A stretch of 64,000 nt of DNA from Catonia carolina. Taxonomy: Eukaryota; Arthropoda; Insecta; Hemiptera; Achilidae. The notes below the pieces were generated by a model that worked only from the letters and a program-made list of their open reading frames with translations, was not told the DNA's origin and did no database searches. The position numbers were made by a program, and so were the translations under genes. Location: contig JAQMRL010000001.1 of NCBI GenBank assembly GCA_035578175.1, positions 56,195,553 through 56,259,552 of the forward strand, in the 5' to 3' direction. Below are positions 31,841 to 43,708 of this stretch, piece after piece; the first letter of the stretch is position 1, and every line of letters starts with the position of its first letter.

Positions 31841-32151
31841 TAGTTAAATAATTTAAAACAAAATTAAACTTCATATATGAGCAAGGTTGACTTTGTTCTG
31901 CACAATAAGAAAACGATTCCCTCCCTCGAGGATAGGAAAAGGAAGCTTCACAAAACAGGCGGCTATCAGTTTTGACTTTTGTTTGGCTGGAAGCCGACGG
32001 ATGGAATTTAAGGTGTGAGAACAAGGAATCACGACGCTCCCTTATTGAGTTTCCCAACCTCAATCTTACTCATATGAACATTAATATTAATGAAAAGTTA
32101 CCTTAACCCTTAAAGTTAATTAAACAAATGTTAAGTAAAGTAATATTATAA

Positions 32152-33123
32152 TTATACATAATCCCGTAAATAAGCGGGTGGTTTCTTATCTCTTTGTGGT
32201 CTGTCTACTGGCATTATAGTAGTATCATTTCCAACAACTCTTTCCTCATCATCGTCCAACTCAAAATCAGGGTCAGTTACATTATATAAATGTGTCAAGT
32301 TATACGTTTCATCTCCAGAATTTTCTGAATCCAATTCACTTAATTCTGATAACTCTAAATCCTCCCCATCATCCTGATTATCTAAATCCTGATTATCTAA
32401 ATTATTATTATCTTGATTATCCCATATCGACTGATAAGAGTCACTATTAGAAGAATGTGTCTCGTTAAGAGTTTCAACATTTGTGTTATCACTAGTAGAA
32501 CTATTTACCTCACTTGTGGTTTCACTATCAACATTATTTAATTCTACTTGTTCTTTAAACGGCAATAAAGTAGATTTACTATTTTGTTTACTATTTTCAT
32601 TAACATTATCAGTGCTATTATGGTTTTCACTATCTCCCTCAACTTCCGGTTGTATTTTATTCTCCTTTACTGAATGTTTTACATTAATAATTTTATTTTT
32701 AAAACCCTTCGCGTATTTTAATCTATTTATATGTACTATCATTTCATGACCATATTCTGTTTTTATTTTATAGTTTAATCTATTAAACTTTTGTGTTATC
32801 ACTACGGGCCCAATAAATGGTTTAGCAAATTTACTTGATTTTTGAGCTTTAATAGATGGCTGGTATAAATACACATAATCACCTTCATTAAATTCGATAT
32901 CCTTTGTTTTCTTATCATAATAAGTTTTGTTCAATTCAGATTCCTTATTAGTATTTTCATAACTAACTTTATAGGCATTTTTCAATTTATCCATTAAATC
33001 TATTACATTATTGTCAGTAAAAGTATGTTTCAACGTAAAATCAAAGTCACTCGGTAAAGGCAACCGAATTTCACGGCCAAAAAATAGAAAACTTAGTAAC
33101 ATTATACTAAAACTTAGTAACAT
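32152..33123 (-). CDS. Integrase C-terminal (GPY/F-like) module plus acidic tail, separate ORF
   Basis: 323 residues. After MLLSF repeats it continues the integrase at FFGREIRLPLP, then has the motif FNEGDYVYLY...FIGPVVITQKFNRLNYKI typical of the gypsy integrase C-terminus. The following 170 residues are Asn/Ser/Asp/Glu-rich, ending VDRPQRDKKPPAYLRDYV. Its ATG overlaps the stop of the main pol frame (TAATG, 33121-33125), a -1 relation. A 21-bp in-frame tandem duplication gives MLLSFSI before MLLSF. Either pol was broken by a small indel or stop-restart/frameshifting joins the two. Confidence 0.75.
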   Translation of the reverse strand: MLLSFSIMLLSFLFFGREIRLPLPSDFDFTLKHTFTDNNVIDLMDKLKNAYKVSYENTNKESELNKTYYDKKTKDIEFNEGDYVYLYQPSIKAQKSSKFAKPFIGPVVITQKFNRLNYKIKTEYGHEMIVHINRLKYAKGFKNKIINVKHSVKENKIQPEVEGDSENHNSTDNVNENSKQNSKSTLLPFKEQVELNNVDSETTSEVNSSTSDNTNVETLNETHSSNSDSYQSIWDNQDNNNLDNQDLDNQDDGEDLELSELSELDSENSGDETYNLTHLYNVTDPDFELDDDEERVVGNDTTIMPVDRPQRDKKPPAYLRDYV

Positions 33124-36115
33124 TAATAGGGTGTGTACCCCGTCACACGATGTGGTGTGGAACGATATGCTAGCAAAGCATAATCAACATACTCATCCCA
33201 ATTTGTACCTCTTTTATTAACATAATGAGATATTATGTCTGCTAAGACTTGATGAAATCTCTCAACCTTCCCATTACAACTAGGGTGGTATGGTGTACAC
33301 TGCAACTTTTTAATGCCTAATAGTTTGCAGGTTTCTTTGAAAAGGTTTGAAACGAAATTTGAACCTTGATCTGTCAGTAACCTACACGGCACACCATACT
33401 GAATTATGATCTTACGAACAAATGCCCTTGCTATAGTAGAAGCTTTAATATCAGGCAGTGGTATAGCTTCTGGGTATCTAGAATGATAATCAATAAATGT
33501 AAGTAAATATTTATTTCCATGTTTAGACGTTTGTAAAGGTCCTACGCAATCTAGACTAACTAAAGACATCGGTTCTAACACATCTTCGAATTGTCCCATC
33601 GGCGCGCGTCGTAACGCACCTCGTTTCCTGTGGTTACATGAGATACAACTGGTTACGTAAGATTCAATATCTTTCCTCATGTTTGGCCAAAAGTATCGGG
33701 AACTGATTATTTCATAAGTACGTTTAATCCCTTGATGACCTGAGAATACGGTATCATGATGTAATTTTATAACTACAGAAACTAGTTCTTGCGGTATAAC
33801 CAAAAAATGTTTACCCTCATCAATTTTGTATAAAAGTTTATCTGAATCTAACGTAAAAGATTTTGAATAATTTGGATCGTTACTTTCTAAAGCATTAAAT
33901 ATACCTTGACAATATACATCTGTGGTTTGATGTTTTAAGATTTCTAATCTATCTACATGCGGTACAATGATAGTATTTATTTGGCGACTTAAGGTGTCGA
34001 CATTTACATGAGCTTTCCCTGGCTTGTGTTCCACATCGAAGTCATACTCAGACAGTTTAATTGTCCATCGAGTCAATCTACATCCTGGGTCTTTAGCATT
34101 CATCAGCCATTTTATAGCAGCATGGTCTGTGACAAGGTGAAATTTTCGACCTAACAGATAACATCTAAAGTGGTGTGTAGCAAACACGACTGCCAAAAGT
34201 TCTTTTTCCGAAACCCCATAGTTCTTCTGGGATTTGGTTAATAACTTACTCGCATAAGCTATAACATACTCTTGTCCCCTTTCGTCCACTTGGCTCAGTA
34301 TGGCTGCTACAGCGTAGTCACTTGCGTCAGTACTTAAGATAAATAATTTAGTAAAGTCTGGAAATCTTAGGATAGGTTCAGTAATCAGTTTCGTTCGTAA
34401 TGTATCAAAAGCATTCTGTTGTTCGTCAGTCCATACAAATGGTACCTCTTTCTTAGTAAGTTCAGTTAAAGGTTTAACTAATTCAGAAAATCTATTTATA
34501 TATCTGCGATAATATGACGTTAATCCAATAAATCCTCTTATTTCCCTTATATATGATGGTACTGGAAAATTTTCAATACAATGAATTTTCTTGGGATCTG
34601 GTTTGATTCCATCTTGAGAAATTATATGTCCTAAATACTCTACTTCAGTGTTTACAAAGTTACATTTAGACAGTTGGATAAATAAATTGGATTCCCTTAA
34701 TTTTTGAAAAACATGACTTAAACGAGTTAAGTGACTATCTAAATCAGGACTAAAAATAATTAAATCATCTAAATAACACAATGCCTCTTCTCCCTTCAGT
34801 TGACCTAGTACTTTATCAAGTACTCTTTGCATAGTAGCTGGAGCATTACATAACCCAAAAGGAACTTTTAAAAATTCGTAATGTCCATGTGGTATCGTAA
34901 AAGCGGTCTTCTCCCTATCATCTTCATGTAATGGTATCTGATAAAACCCTGAGGCAAGATCTAAAGTTGTAAAGTATTTGTTACCCCCTAATGATCCTAG
35001 CGTGTCACTTATATTCGGTAGTGGATAATTATCTTTCTTTGTAATACTATTTAAGGCTCGATAATCAACACAGATTCTCCACTTAGGTTTCCCATCTGGA
35101 CTCTTCTTACTAACTATAACAATACTGGAAGTCCAAGGACTTTCTGACTCTTGAATAACTCCCTTACTCAACATATCTTGAACCTGAGTTGCTACTTCGG
35201 ACTTTAAAGCTTCCGGTACCCTATACATAGGTCTTTTTATTGGAACCACATCTTCAGTGTAAATCCTATGCTTTATTCCTAGTTTACATCCTAATTGTGA
35301 ATTTGGACCATACAATATATCTTTAAAACTTAATAATAAATCCTTAACTTTCTGACAATCCCCTTCATTTAAATGTGACAATTTTGAATTGATTATGTTC
35401 ATTTGATTAGCACTACATTCTACATTATGCTCCCAAAAATCGGAAAAGTTATCTAGCTCTTTAATATTAAGGTCATGATCTTCCCCTTCAAATACAGCAG
35501 AACACCTACTCGTATTATTGCTACCTTGACAAATAGAATAATCAGTAGTCGCTGTACCTATGCACATATTACCACACAATAAAGCATTCCCCTCCAAGGA
35601 ATTTATTATTCTCAATATAACCCTAGGCCTAGTTCCAAAATTATCATTAACATCTACACACGTTACTACTCTGGCAACATGTACCCCCGGAGGCAAACCT
35701 TCTTCTAGAGGTTCCACCAAAACCTCTCTGCTTGGTACCAAGTCTTTTTCAAAATTCTCCAAAATACACTCAACATTATTGACTGTTAACGGACGCAGCG
35801 TACTGTCGTTCTTCCCGGTAACAATCCGATAGACTCTCGGCTGGTTGATCAGGCCCGCCTTAGTTCCATCTAACACAGAATATTCCCTACTGATAATTGA
35901 TCTACCGTCAACATCAAAATATTCTCCATTTACAATTGCGCAATTGTTTTTAACATCTATACACATATTTAACACCTCCATTAGGTCTCTGCCTAATACA
36001 CCATCATAATACATCTTAAACTCCCTAACAACATAAAAATCATGTGTGCATCTACTTTTCCCTACAGTTATCATTAATGTTTGCTTCCCAATTACATCTA
36101 ATGGCGCACCCGTTA
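33123..36115 (-). CDS. pol: Pol of element B, protease C-part to integrase core (left of L2)
   Basis: Starts at the L2 target duplication (LDVIGKQTLMITVG) and continues the protease piece at 41769-42042 in frame once L2 is removed. YDGVLGRDLM closes the protease. RT has VDYRALNSITKKDNYPLP, DREKTAFTIPHGHYEF and LCYLDDLIIFSP (YLDD at 34764-34775). RNase H has LSTDASDYAVAAILSQ. The integrase zinc domain begins HHDTVFSGHQGIKR and its CxxC lies in SCISCNHRKRG. The catalytic triad is in SLDCVGPL, LTDQGSNFVSN and NGKVERFHQVL. Stop TAA after GYTPY. Residues encoded to the right of 36115 in the same open frame are L2 antisense. Confidence 0.88.
36101..36115. repeat. Target site duplication of LINE L2, left copy
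   Basis: ATGGCGCACCCGTTA at 36101-36115 and 41769-41783. The last TTA is ambiguous with the (TTA)n tail, so 12 to 15 bp are duplicated. Confidence 0.9.
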
Positions 36116-36217
36116 TTATTATTATTATTATTATTATTAACCTCAGGGCGTTCAGGCCAAGACAGCCTCTCCTCACCGCGACCTAAAAGATCTTTTGTGA
36201 TTGCCCCCATCCCTTAT

Positions 36218-38470
36218 TTAGGCCAGACCCACACTTTCAATAAAGCGCAGGATCTGCCTGGGATCTAGTGCACTTACCTGGGAGGGTGTCAACACATCCT
36301 CACCCATCAGCGCTCTTCTTTTGCAGCCAACCACTTCGCAGCTGCATAAAATATGCTCAGCCTTCTCTTCTGCCTCATGACAGAATCTACATAGGCTGTC
36401 TCCAGCAATTCCTATCTTGGATAGATGATACCCAAGATTACAGTGACCAGTCATCAGGCCCACTACCCTCCTCAAGTCCTGCCTTCCTAGTCTATTATAT
36501 ATTCCAGCCTTCTTGCTGGAATAGGCAATAAATTTCTTTGCCTGTACACAGCCTGGCACCTTCTTCCAATAGGAGGTTTTAGCCTCCTCTACCCAGGCCC
36601 TAACTATACTTCTATAGTAGCCCTCCCCAATTCCACAGAATGGCTCTGGGCCTATGAAGTGAGAGGCTGCACCCTTCTTAGCTAAGGCATCCGCTCTCTC
36701 ATTTCCAGACACTCCCTGGTGCCCCGGCACCCAACGCAGCGTCACAACGTTACGCCTGGCCACGGCATTCAAAACTTCCCGACAGTCGTAGGCCAACCTC
36801 GACTCAAAAGTACAAGAACTCAAAGCCTTGATGGCCGCCTGACTATCGGACAGAATAAAAATGTGCGACCCCTTGAGGCGCCTCTCAATGCACCTCTCCG
36901 CACAGACCTTAATGGCCAATATTTCTGCTTGGAAGATGGTTATGGTACATCCAAGGGCCATGGAAATCTTCCCACCAGTCCCCCAGACCCCCAATCCCGC
37001 TCTTCCGCTCATCACTGAGCCGTCAGTATACCAAACGGTACCTCCTTCCGGTATACCTGGTTGTTCCTCCGCCCACTCCTGCCGATCGAAAATTTCCACC
37101 TTCAGTGTGTCGGAGAAGTCGTATGTTCTATTCATACGGTCCCGAGGACCACCCACCACACCCATCCCCTCAATCACTTTGAAGATCCTGGTGTGGCCCA
37201 TCTCCTTTGATGGGACCCCTATCTTGCCCTCAAGCCTCAAGGCAGTTCTTATCGCCTCCTTCTTCACTTGAATGTGAAGAGGAGGCAAATCAAGCATCGC
37301 CTCCATCGCAGCCGTCGGACAGGTGCCCATAGCACCACATATCCCCAGGCAGGCCAGTCTCTGTAGCTTCTTCAGCCGATCCTGCGCCGTCCTCAGATTA
37401 GTTCTTGGCCACCATACAAACGCTGCGTATGTGACCATTGGCAAAATGATGCTCACATAAGCCCATTTTACCATATGAGGCCTAAGCCCCCAAGTCCTCC
37501 CAAACAGACTCTTGCATATCCATAAGGCCTTTGTAGCCTTCTCTATAGTTCTGGACATATGGCCCTTCCAAGACAGGCCTTTGTCCAGGACAACCCCCAG
37601 GTACTTCACCTCTGGGGAGTAGTTTAGCTCCACTCCTTCCAGAGTCAAAGCACCCAGAGTCATTGTCCTCTTTCTGGTAAACGGAACAACAACCACTTTT
37701 CCCGGGTTAATACGCAGTCCCTCCCGTCCACACCATGTGTGGACAAGGTTAAGGGCAACCTGCATACGCTCCCGGATGGTCGTCGCATGCTTACCTCTGA
37801 CCAGGATCACCAGGTCATCAGCATAACTGACCACCTCAAATCCTTCCTCCGTCAGCTGAATGAGCAGCTCATCAATGACCAGTGACCACAGGAGGGGTGA
37901 TAGCACCCCACCCTGCGGACAGCCCTTTCTAGCCCTACCAGTCACCGACTTGCCCCCCAGGCGAGTCCTTATTTCTCTATCCCTAAGAACAGACCCGACC
38001 CATCTAATCACACTAGATTGGATTCCCTTCCTCCTTGCAGCCTTCTCAATCGACATGAACAGGGTGTTATTAAACGCCCCTTCCACATCTAAGAAGGAAC
38101 ACAGGGCAATTTCTTGATCCCTCAAGCTCCCCTCAATCCGTGTTACCACATCATGAAGGGCCGTAATAGTAGACTTCCCAGTCTGGTAGGCATGCTGACA
38201 CCCATGCAGGGGCCTTTCCTGTAGGGCCCCACCCCTGATGTGTCTGTCTACCACCTTCTCCATCACTTTGAGCACAAAGGAGGTCAGGCTGATAGGTCTA
38301 TATGACTTAGGCTCTTTTGGGGGTTTCCCAGCCTTCGGTATAAAGACCACCTCAGTCTCCCTCCAGCTCCTCGGTACATATCCAAGTGCACAACTGGCCC
38401 TAAAGATATGTAGCAAATTCTTAATTAGCTTGTTGCCCCCATTTTGCAACATAGCAGGGAAAATCCCATC
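36218..38470 (-). pseudogene. L2 ORF2, RT to RNase H and zinc motif (3' of frameshift)
   Basis: Frame from the APDGIF block onward: WRETEVVFIPKAGKP, YRPISLTSFVLKVMEKVV, FLDVEGAFNN, CPQGGVLSPLLW, VVSYADDLVILVRG (catalytic YADD), thumb, then RNase H (WYTDGSVMSGRAGLG, LSDSQAAIKALSS, WVPGHQGVSGNERADALAKK). The terminal CRFCHEAEEKAEHILC motif follows and the stop comes after FIESVGLA. All catalytic blocks are present. The single missing base against both L1 copies (CATCGGGGC against CATCTGGGGC or CATCAGGGGC) disconnects it from the endonuclease half. Confidence 0.88.
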
Positions 38471-39798
38471 GGGGCAGCCGATTTGTATGGTCTAAACATA
38501 CTCACAGCCCACTTGACCTTGGCAAACGTAAAGACCTCACAGGCCTCCCTTCTCGCCAAGGCCAGCTCCCTTCCACGACCGCCCCAATTCTCCCTCTCCT
38601 CCTCATCAGGGCGGTCCACTAGCGAGCCGGGAAAGTGTGTCTCCAACAACACCTCCACCGTTTGCTCCATACTTTCAGTCAGGGTTCCATCTTCCCTCCT
38701 CAACTGTCCAATTGGATTTGAGTGGTCTTTGCTCAGAACCTTCCGAAGTCGTGCAACAGCAGGGGTTTCATTTACCCCCTCGCAGAACGACCTCCAGGCT
38801 CTTCTCTTGGACCTCCTCAACTCTTTATTATAGTCAGTTAGAGCCACTTTGTATTCGCTCCACTCCCCATTATACTTGGCTCTATTAAACAGTTTCCTAG
38901 TCCTGGATTTCAACTTCTCCAGCCGACTATTCCACCATGGCACCCTTCTTACCATATTTCGTCTTTTCTCAGGGCAGTTATCACTAAAGGCCCTGTTAAG
39001 ACGCTCTCTTACATTGTCTGCCACCCTTTCTAGTTCTATTACCAACCTAGGGGTGCCACAGACGTCCTCCATTTCAGACTGCACCTGTTCTTTAAAGCCC
39101 TCCCAGTCCGTCAACTTCGGTACCCTTCTACTCTCACTCCTCCCGACCCCCAGGCACATAGCAAAATCCACATACCTGTGGTCAGAAAGAGATGCCTTCT
39201 CAGAGACTCTCCAGTCTCTGATTTCATACCTCGTGAGCTCGCTAGTTATAGTGAGGTCCATGACCTCCCTCCTCCTAGCAGTCACAAAGGTAGGCTCATT
39301 GCCTATATTACTCAAATATAAATCATTACTAATTAAATATTCAAGTAGGTACTCACCTCTCCTGTTGGTGTTGGTAGATCCCCAAACGGTATGGTGTGCG
39401 TTTGAGTCACATCCAACCACCAACTCCTGGCCTCGTCTCCGGCAGCCTTCCACCAGCCGACGAAACTCCGCAGGGGGCATCTCGTCGCAATCCCCCGGGA
39501 AGTAGGCGGAGGCCACAACAGCCTCTTCCCTCCTACTCCCCCTCTGCAACTCCACAGAGATTGCTACAAGGTCCCTAGTGACACACAAAGGGAAACACTT
39601 TAAATCATTTCTGATCACTATACATGATCTAGGGTTGGATATACTAGTATCATATATCAACTTACCATTTATGGAGGAGAGTCCGCAGATCCGTCCACCT
39701 CTACTCCATGGTTCCTGGACAAGCACCATATCCAGCGACTCCCTACAGAACCTTTCACCCAGCGCCGCTGACGCTGCCTTGGAGTGGTGAAGGTTCAC
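38471..39798 (-). pseudogene. L2 ORF2, endonuclease half (5' of frameshift)
   Basis: Begins near VNLHHSKAASAALGERF with no ATG. Endonuclease residues lie in VLVQEPWSRGG, LVVGCDSNAHHTVWGS and SLSDHRYVDFAM. The linker VLSKDHSNPIGQL and the KPYKSAAP-like block run to the one-base deletion. The role of the intact protein is target nicking and reverse transcription at the nick. Confidence 0.87.
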
Positions 39799-39815
39799 CT
39801 GGACGACGTTGCTCT

Positions 39816-41312
39816 TCAGTGTCGTCTGTGTTTTCCGTGGTCCCTCTTATCCTGCTTCTGCAGGAATTTCGGCCCACGAGCTCTTCCTCCTGGTTGGAGC
39901 ACCTGCCGCCCCGTCCTCGACGGACCGGCAACGGGACTGCCATCCCTCCTTCCTCCACCAGATTTCCTTGAAGGACCCTTTCCTCCCTTCTTAGGGTCTC
40001 TCCTCTGCGGTGGACTACCCACCGCCCGAGGAGACTCCCCCTTCTTCTCAGGTCCCTCCACCTCCGCTTGAGATGGACTTGCCACCACCAGATTCGGTCA
40101 CCCCTCCTCCACTGGCGGCTCCTCCATCTCAACTCCCTCCATCGAAGCCGGGGCCTCCTCACTAGCCCCTTCTTCCATTACTGATGCTTGCTTGGGGACA
40201 TCAGGACCCTTCCTCACCTCCGTCCCTTGCCCCCCCACCACATCAGTACTCGCTCCTTCCTCCATTCTTGATCCCTTTAACCTCAGCCGTATCTGACCGA
40301 ACTTAAAGTCAACCTCCGGATTCCTCCGAAGCCTGACCGCCGACCGGTCGTCCACAGCCAAGGTCAACTGGACCATGAGGTTGTTCTCCAACCTCTGCAT
40401 AACCCTCCACTGGTCCACCAGCAGATCATGGTTTTGTACAGCTACCATCTTGAGGATCTCCTCCGATTTATCCTCCTTGCTGTTAGGGAAGTACCCTACC
40501 ACAACCACAGGCCGGGGAAGGTCCTTCTCCCCCACCACCTTGAGCCTAGCCCCCTTCCATGGTTGCAGAGCACCCCCTATCTTCCTGACCCAATCCGCAG
40601 TACCTTCGTCCTTGCAGGTCAGGACCAGGTATCCCGGTTTGAATGTGGAGCCCACGAATTTCGGGGAAATCTCCCCCTCAATGTCGAGTCCCCTCACCCT
40701 CTCCAGGATTGCCTTCTCTGTGGCCTTCAATTGCTCCCTGGACAGAAGCACCTCCGGGTAGCCGACCGCCAGGATACCAACCCTGGAACCCGCGACCACC
40801 CGGCTGTACTCCATACCAGGACCAGCCACCACTTTCTCTCCCGTTGGAGGACCTTTTGCCCTCTTCTTGGGGGGATCTCTCACCCGAGTCTGCTCAGGAG
40901 TCGACCCATCCGACCTCTGCCTCTTAAGGGGTTTTTCACCCCCCTTCGGAGACAAAGGCCGAACGGCCTCCTCCCTCGCTTCCTCGTATGGAACACCCTT
41001 TACTAGGAGCCATCGTAGGCGCTTCTTAGCAGCCCCACTCAGCCTAGTAACATTTTTACCCACCTCCTTGGGTAACTTCGAAGTTTCTCCCTCATTCTTA
41101 GGGAGCTCCACCTCTTCCTTTGACGTCACCTCCGGAGAACCCAGGCGCTCAGGTGTTGCCACCCTCGCCTGCTGTTCCCCTTGGTCGTCGATGACCATGG
41201 GACTTGCATTCCCATCAGCTTCTTCTGGCCCCCCCATTTCTGGTTGGGCCTCCATTTGGGGACGTTCATCCCCCTGTTCTTTTGAATTTGTTTTTTTTAT
41301 ATTCGGATCCAT
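39816..41312 (-). pseudogene. L2 ORF1 (DUF4780-like), frameshifted near 40098
   Basis: ATG at 41312 (MDPNIKKTNSKEQG). Same domain order as in L1: acidic N-part, central VGILAVGYPEVLLSREQL to FGQIRLRLKG domain, acidic Pro-rich linker, basic tail. The frame changes near 40098 (GATTCGGTCACC against GATTCGGGCTCACC in L1), so the basic tail at 39816-40088 is read in another phase. Because L1 is intact at this point and broken elsewhere, the ancestral ORF1 was one protein. Confidence 0.77.
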
Positions 41313-41768
41313 TTGTGGTCCCACGAGTAGCTAGGGAAATATTCGGTCCGCCCCTGCAGAGCCCCGCATGCAGGGGTAAGGCACAATTACTGTAGGAGAT
41401 AGCCAGGTATCCTACAGGCACCGTTAAAGACACTGACTAAAGCCCCAGTGCCATCCACCCTTCGGCACGGTAAACGCATAACACCACTGGGTTGGGCAAA
41501 GCTACAGTAGGAGAAGTTGCCTCTAGCACGGATAGAAAAAGTGCTAGATGCCAAGGACAAGGATAGGGAAAGATATACTGAAGCCCAGCATCTCAGCTCA
41601 CCTCGGCGAGACCAATGCTTGGCTGATGAGTAGCCATAATAAGGCCGAGGAGTTTCCAGAGGCACGGGCACGAAAAACTGCTACAACAAGTAAGGGAGCA
41701 GGTGTGCACTCTTGGACGTGATGCTATGGCACATGCAAGCCAGCCGATCACTGACTTACTTCGCCTCC
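41313..41768 (-). other. L2 5' UTR
   Basis: Aligns with 16722-17184 of L1. It ends GCTTCGCCTCC-like (plus-strand ACTTCGCCTCC) directly at the target duplication, so the copy is 5'-complete or nearly so. Confidence 0.75.
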
Positions 41769-42042
41769 ATGGCGCACCCGTTACCCCTATGATATTTATA
41801 AAAGCAGGGTATATGCTAGCCCTACTTATTCCCTGTTTTATTAAAGAAACACTCGCACCAGTGTCAATTAAAAAATGACAAAATTTAGTTCCTACTCTTA
41901 ATCTTAAGGCTAAATCACTTACTGAGGTAGTACTTTCGGAAACTAAATTAACACTTAATTGTATATTATTTGGTTGGGGTTGATTTAGTTCGAGGGTCGT
42001 GCGCTCATCCTCGAACGGTTGAAGTTTAAATTCACTCTGCAT
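41769..42042 (-). pseudogene. pol: Pol N-terminal part of element B: protease start (right of L2)
   Basis: Frame -1 to gag, overlapping its last 58 nt, with CHFLIDTGASVSLIKQG (aspartic protease active site) and NIIGVTGAP, where L2 is inserted. An ATG is present at 42042, but fusion to Gag by frameshift is the usual mode. Disrupted only by L2. Confidence 0.85.
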
Positions 42043-43073
42043 GTTTTCGCAAAATGACCGGGTTTGTTACACCGAAAACACAAATTTGTCTTATTATTGT
42101 CTCCACCTCCATATGAACTATTATTTCCCTGTCTTATACCATTATTATTACTACTATTCCCTGAGTTACCATTACCACGATTCCCGCTGAAATTATTGGT
42201 ATTGCCACTTCCATTGTTATTTCTACCCATATTGTTGTTATTGTTTGAATTGTTATTATTCCTAGAAGGATAATTTATAGGCTTAGGACTAAATTTTGAC
42301 CTACAACTCACAGCTAAATGTCCCACTTTATGACATCTAAAACATGTTGGTCTATTATTATTATGTTGTGCTATATAAACAGATTTCACTTCATCTACAC
42401 TGGGATTTTTAGTTGCTGAATTTACAGTTACAGCTATCCGAATAGCTTCCTCCAAAGTTTGCGGCATCCTAAAGCGGACTTGTTCTCCAACGACCCCTCG
42501 CAACCCTGAGATGTATGCGGCTAACATACGACGGTTTGCTTCGTCATTTAATATACGACGTTCTACTGGATCTTCTGCTTCACGGATGGTTTTATTCCCT
42601 AATCGACGAATTCGATCGGCAAACTGTTCAGGTGATTCCCCACGATCTTGGACGGCTCTTTGCAAGGAAGTGTAATGATACTGATCTAACTCTTTAGGCG
42701 TAAACCTATCGATCATAGCCTGCTTAACTGCATCATAAGTAGCGTCAGTAGCACTAGTTACTGGATTTGAATTCACAAATAAAGCAGCTGGTCCCTTTAT
42801 TTTAAGATATAAAACCTTTAATCGGTCTTCCTCTAACCATTGCCCTAACACAGCGGCATGTTCTAGTTGCCTGAAGAAATCAAGGACTGTTACAGGTCCT
42901 TGGGAATCTCCCTTAAAATTATCAACTAGTCCTATAGTCGACATATCTTTACCTGCTGCCGTAGCTGAAGTACTCGCGGCTCCCCTCGGTAAAGATTCAA
43001 TACGGACTGTCAAATCTCTTAGGGCATGCAGAAAAGCGGCATCCCTCGGGTCTAAATCGGATGGTGTCGCCAT
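41985..43073 (-). CDS. gag: Gag of element B
   Basis: 362 residues, ATG at 43073 (MATPSDLDPRDAAFLHAL). The capsid-like region includes DFFRQLEHAAVLGQW, FTPKELDQYHYTSLQ and SPEQFADRIRRLGNKT. Two CCHC knuckles, CFRCHKVGHLAVSC and CFRCNKPGHFAKTC, are separated by a long Asn/Gly/Ser-rich low-complexity linker encoded by simple-sequence DNA at 42116-42265. Gag of element A lacks this expansion. No stop or frameshift. Confidence 0.9.
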   Translation of the reverse strand: MATPSDLDPRDAAFLHALRDLTVRIESLPRGAASTSATAAGKDMSTIGLVDNFKGDSQGPVTVLDFFRQLEHAAVLGQWLEEDRLKVLYLKIKGPAALFVNSNPVTSATDATYDAVKQAMIDRFTPKELDQYHYTSLQRAVQDRGESPEQFADRIRRLGNKTIREAEDPVERRILNDEANRRMLAAYISGLRGVVGEQVRFRMPQTLEEAIRIAVTVNSATKNPSVDEVKSVYIAQHNNNRPTCFRCHKVGHLAVSCRSKFSPKPINYPSRNNNNSNNNNNMGRNNNGSGNTNNFSGNRGNGNSGNSSNNNGIRQGNNSSYGGGDNNKTNLCFRCNKPGHFAKTCRVNLNFNRSRMSARPSN

Positions 43074-43489
43074 CTTGACTTTAAAGTTTGATTTTTTAGA
43101 TTTATGTACTCAATAACGCCCCAGTTAAACTATTAACAAACCAACAATTTCCAACAAAATCAGTGGATACAGTAATAATAAAAAAAAACTATGATTTAAA
43201 TAGAAATAAAAAAAAAATAAAAGAAATAATAATTCTCCGGTGTATAAGCAAATAATACATTAAAGAATTTTATCAACCACCAAGATAATATACGGAGAGA
43301 AAACAAATATATATTATCAAAATTAAACGGGTGTAGTATTGGAAATGATATTACCACAATTTTTTTCTACCACATATTACTCACTACTAAATGTTTTACA
43401 TTTACTACTATTACTATTATTAAATTAAGATAAACTATTTGAACATTTATTATCATGGCTTAAAAAAAAACACAGAAGTAAGAAAATAA
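43074..43489 (-). other. Spacer between small ORF b and gag of element B
   Basis: About 416 bp, AT-rich, no coding frame seen. The equivalent spacer in element A is much shorter (under 180 bp). Confidence 0.6.
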
Positions 43490-43690
43490 TTACGTATCAC
43501 TATCAAAGCATAATTCAATTTTAATTAATTTCACTCGGATTATATTCGTATCTGAAGTGTATTCAAAGGTACCATTAATTTCCTTTTCGATTACCCTCTC
43601 GATTAGATTTTTTAATAAAATTTCACAACCCTCTATCAATACATTAGGATCTCCTACGGGTAAATACAATGTAGGCTCACGTTCAACCAT
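43490..43690 (-). CDS. Small conserved ORF b of element B (66 aa)
   Basis: ATG at 43690. The sequence shares LPVGDPNVLIEGCEILLKNL, IERVIEKEIN and IIRVKLIKIE with ORF b of element A (3990-4181). Length, position and order relative to ORF a are the same. No recognised domain. The ATG is 18 nt after the stop of ORF a. Conservation of the central DPNxxxEGCExLLKxLIERxIEK block, with synonymous drift around it, supports a real protein. Confidence 0.72.
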   Translation of the reverse strand: MVEREPTLYLPVGDPNVLIEGCEILLKNLIERVIEKEINGTFEYTSDTNIIRVKLIKIELCFDSDT

Positions 43691-43708
43691 TTTAATAAAA
43701 TTAATAAG

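Larger units (their letters stand above)
36116..41768 (-). mobile_element. LINE L2 (RNase H-bearing), full-length, inserted in pol of element B
   Basis: 5653 bp with 5' UTR, ORF1, ORF2, short 3' UTR and a (TAA)n tail on the element strand. It is the same family as L1 and shows what the unrearranged element looks like. Only single-base frame changes are seen (one in ORF1 near 40098, one in ORF2 at 38470/38471), so the copy is young but inactive. Confidence 0.92.

Noticed and set aside
36116..36176. Apparent N-terminus with an Ile run in the element B pol frame
   Set aside because: It is translation of the (TTA)n tail and antisense 3' end of L2, not part of Pol.
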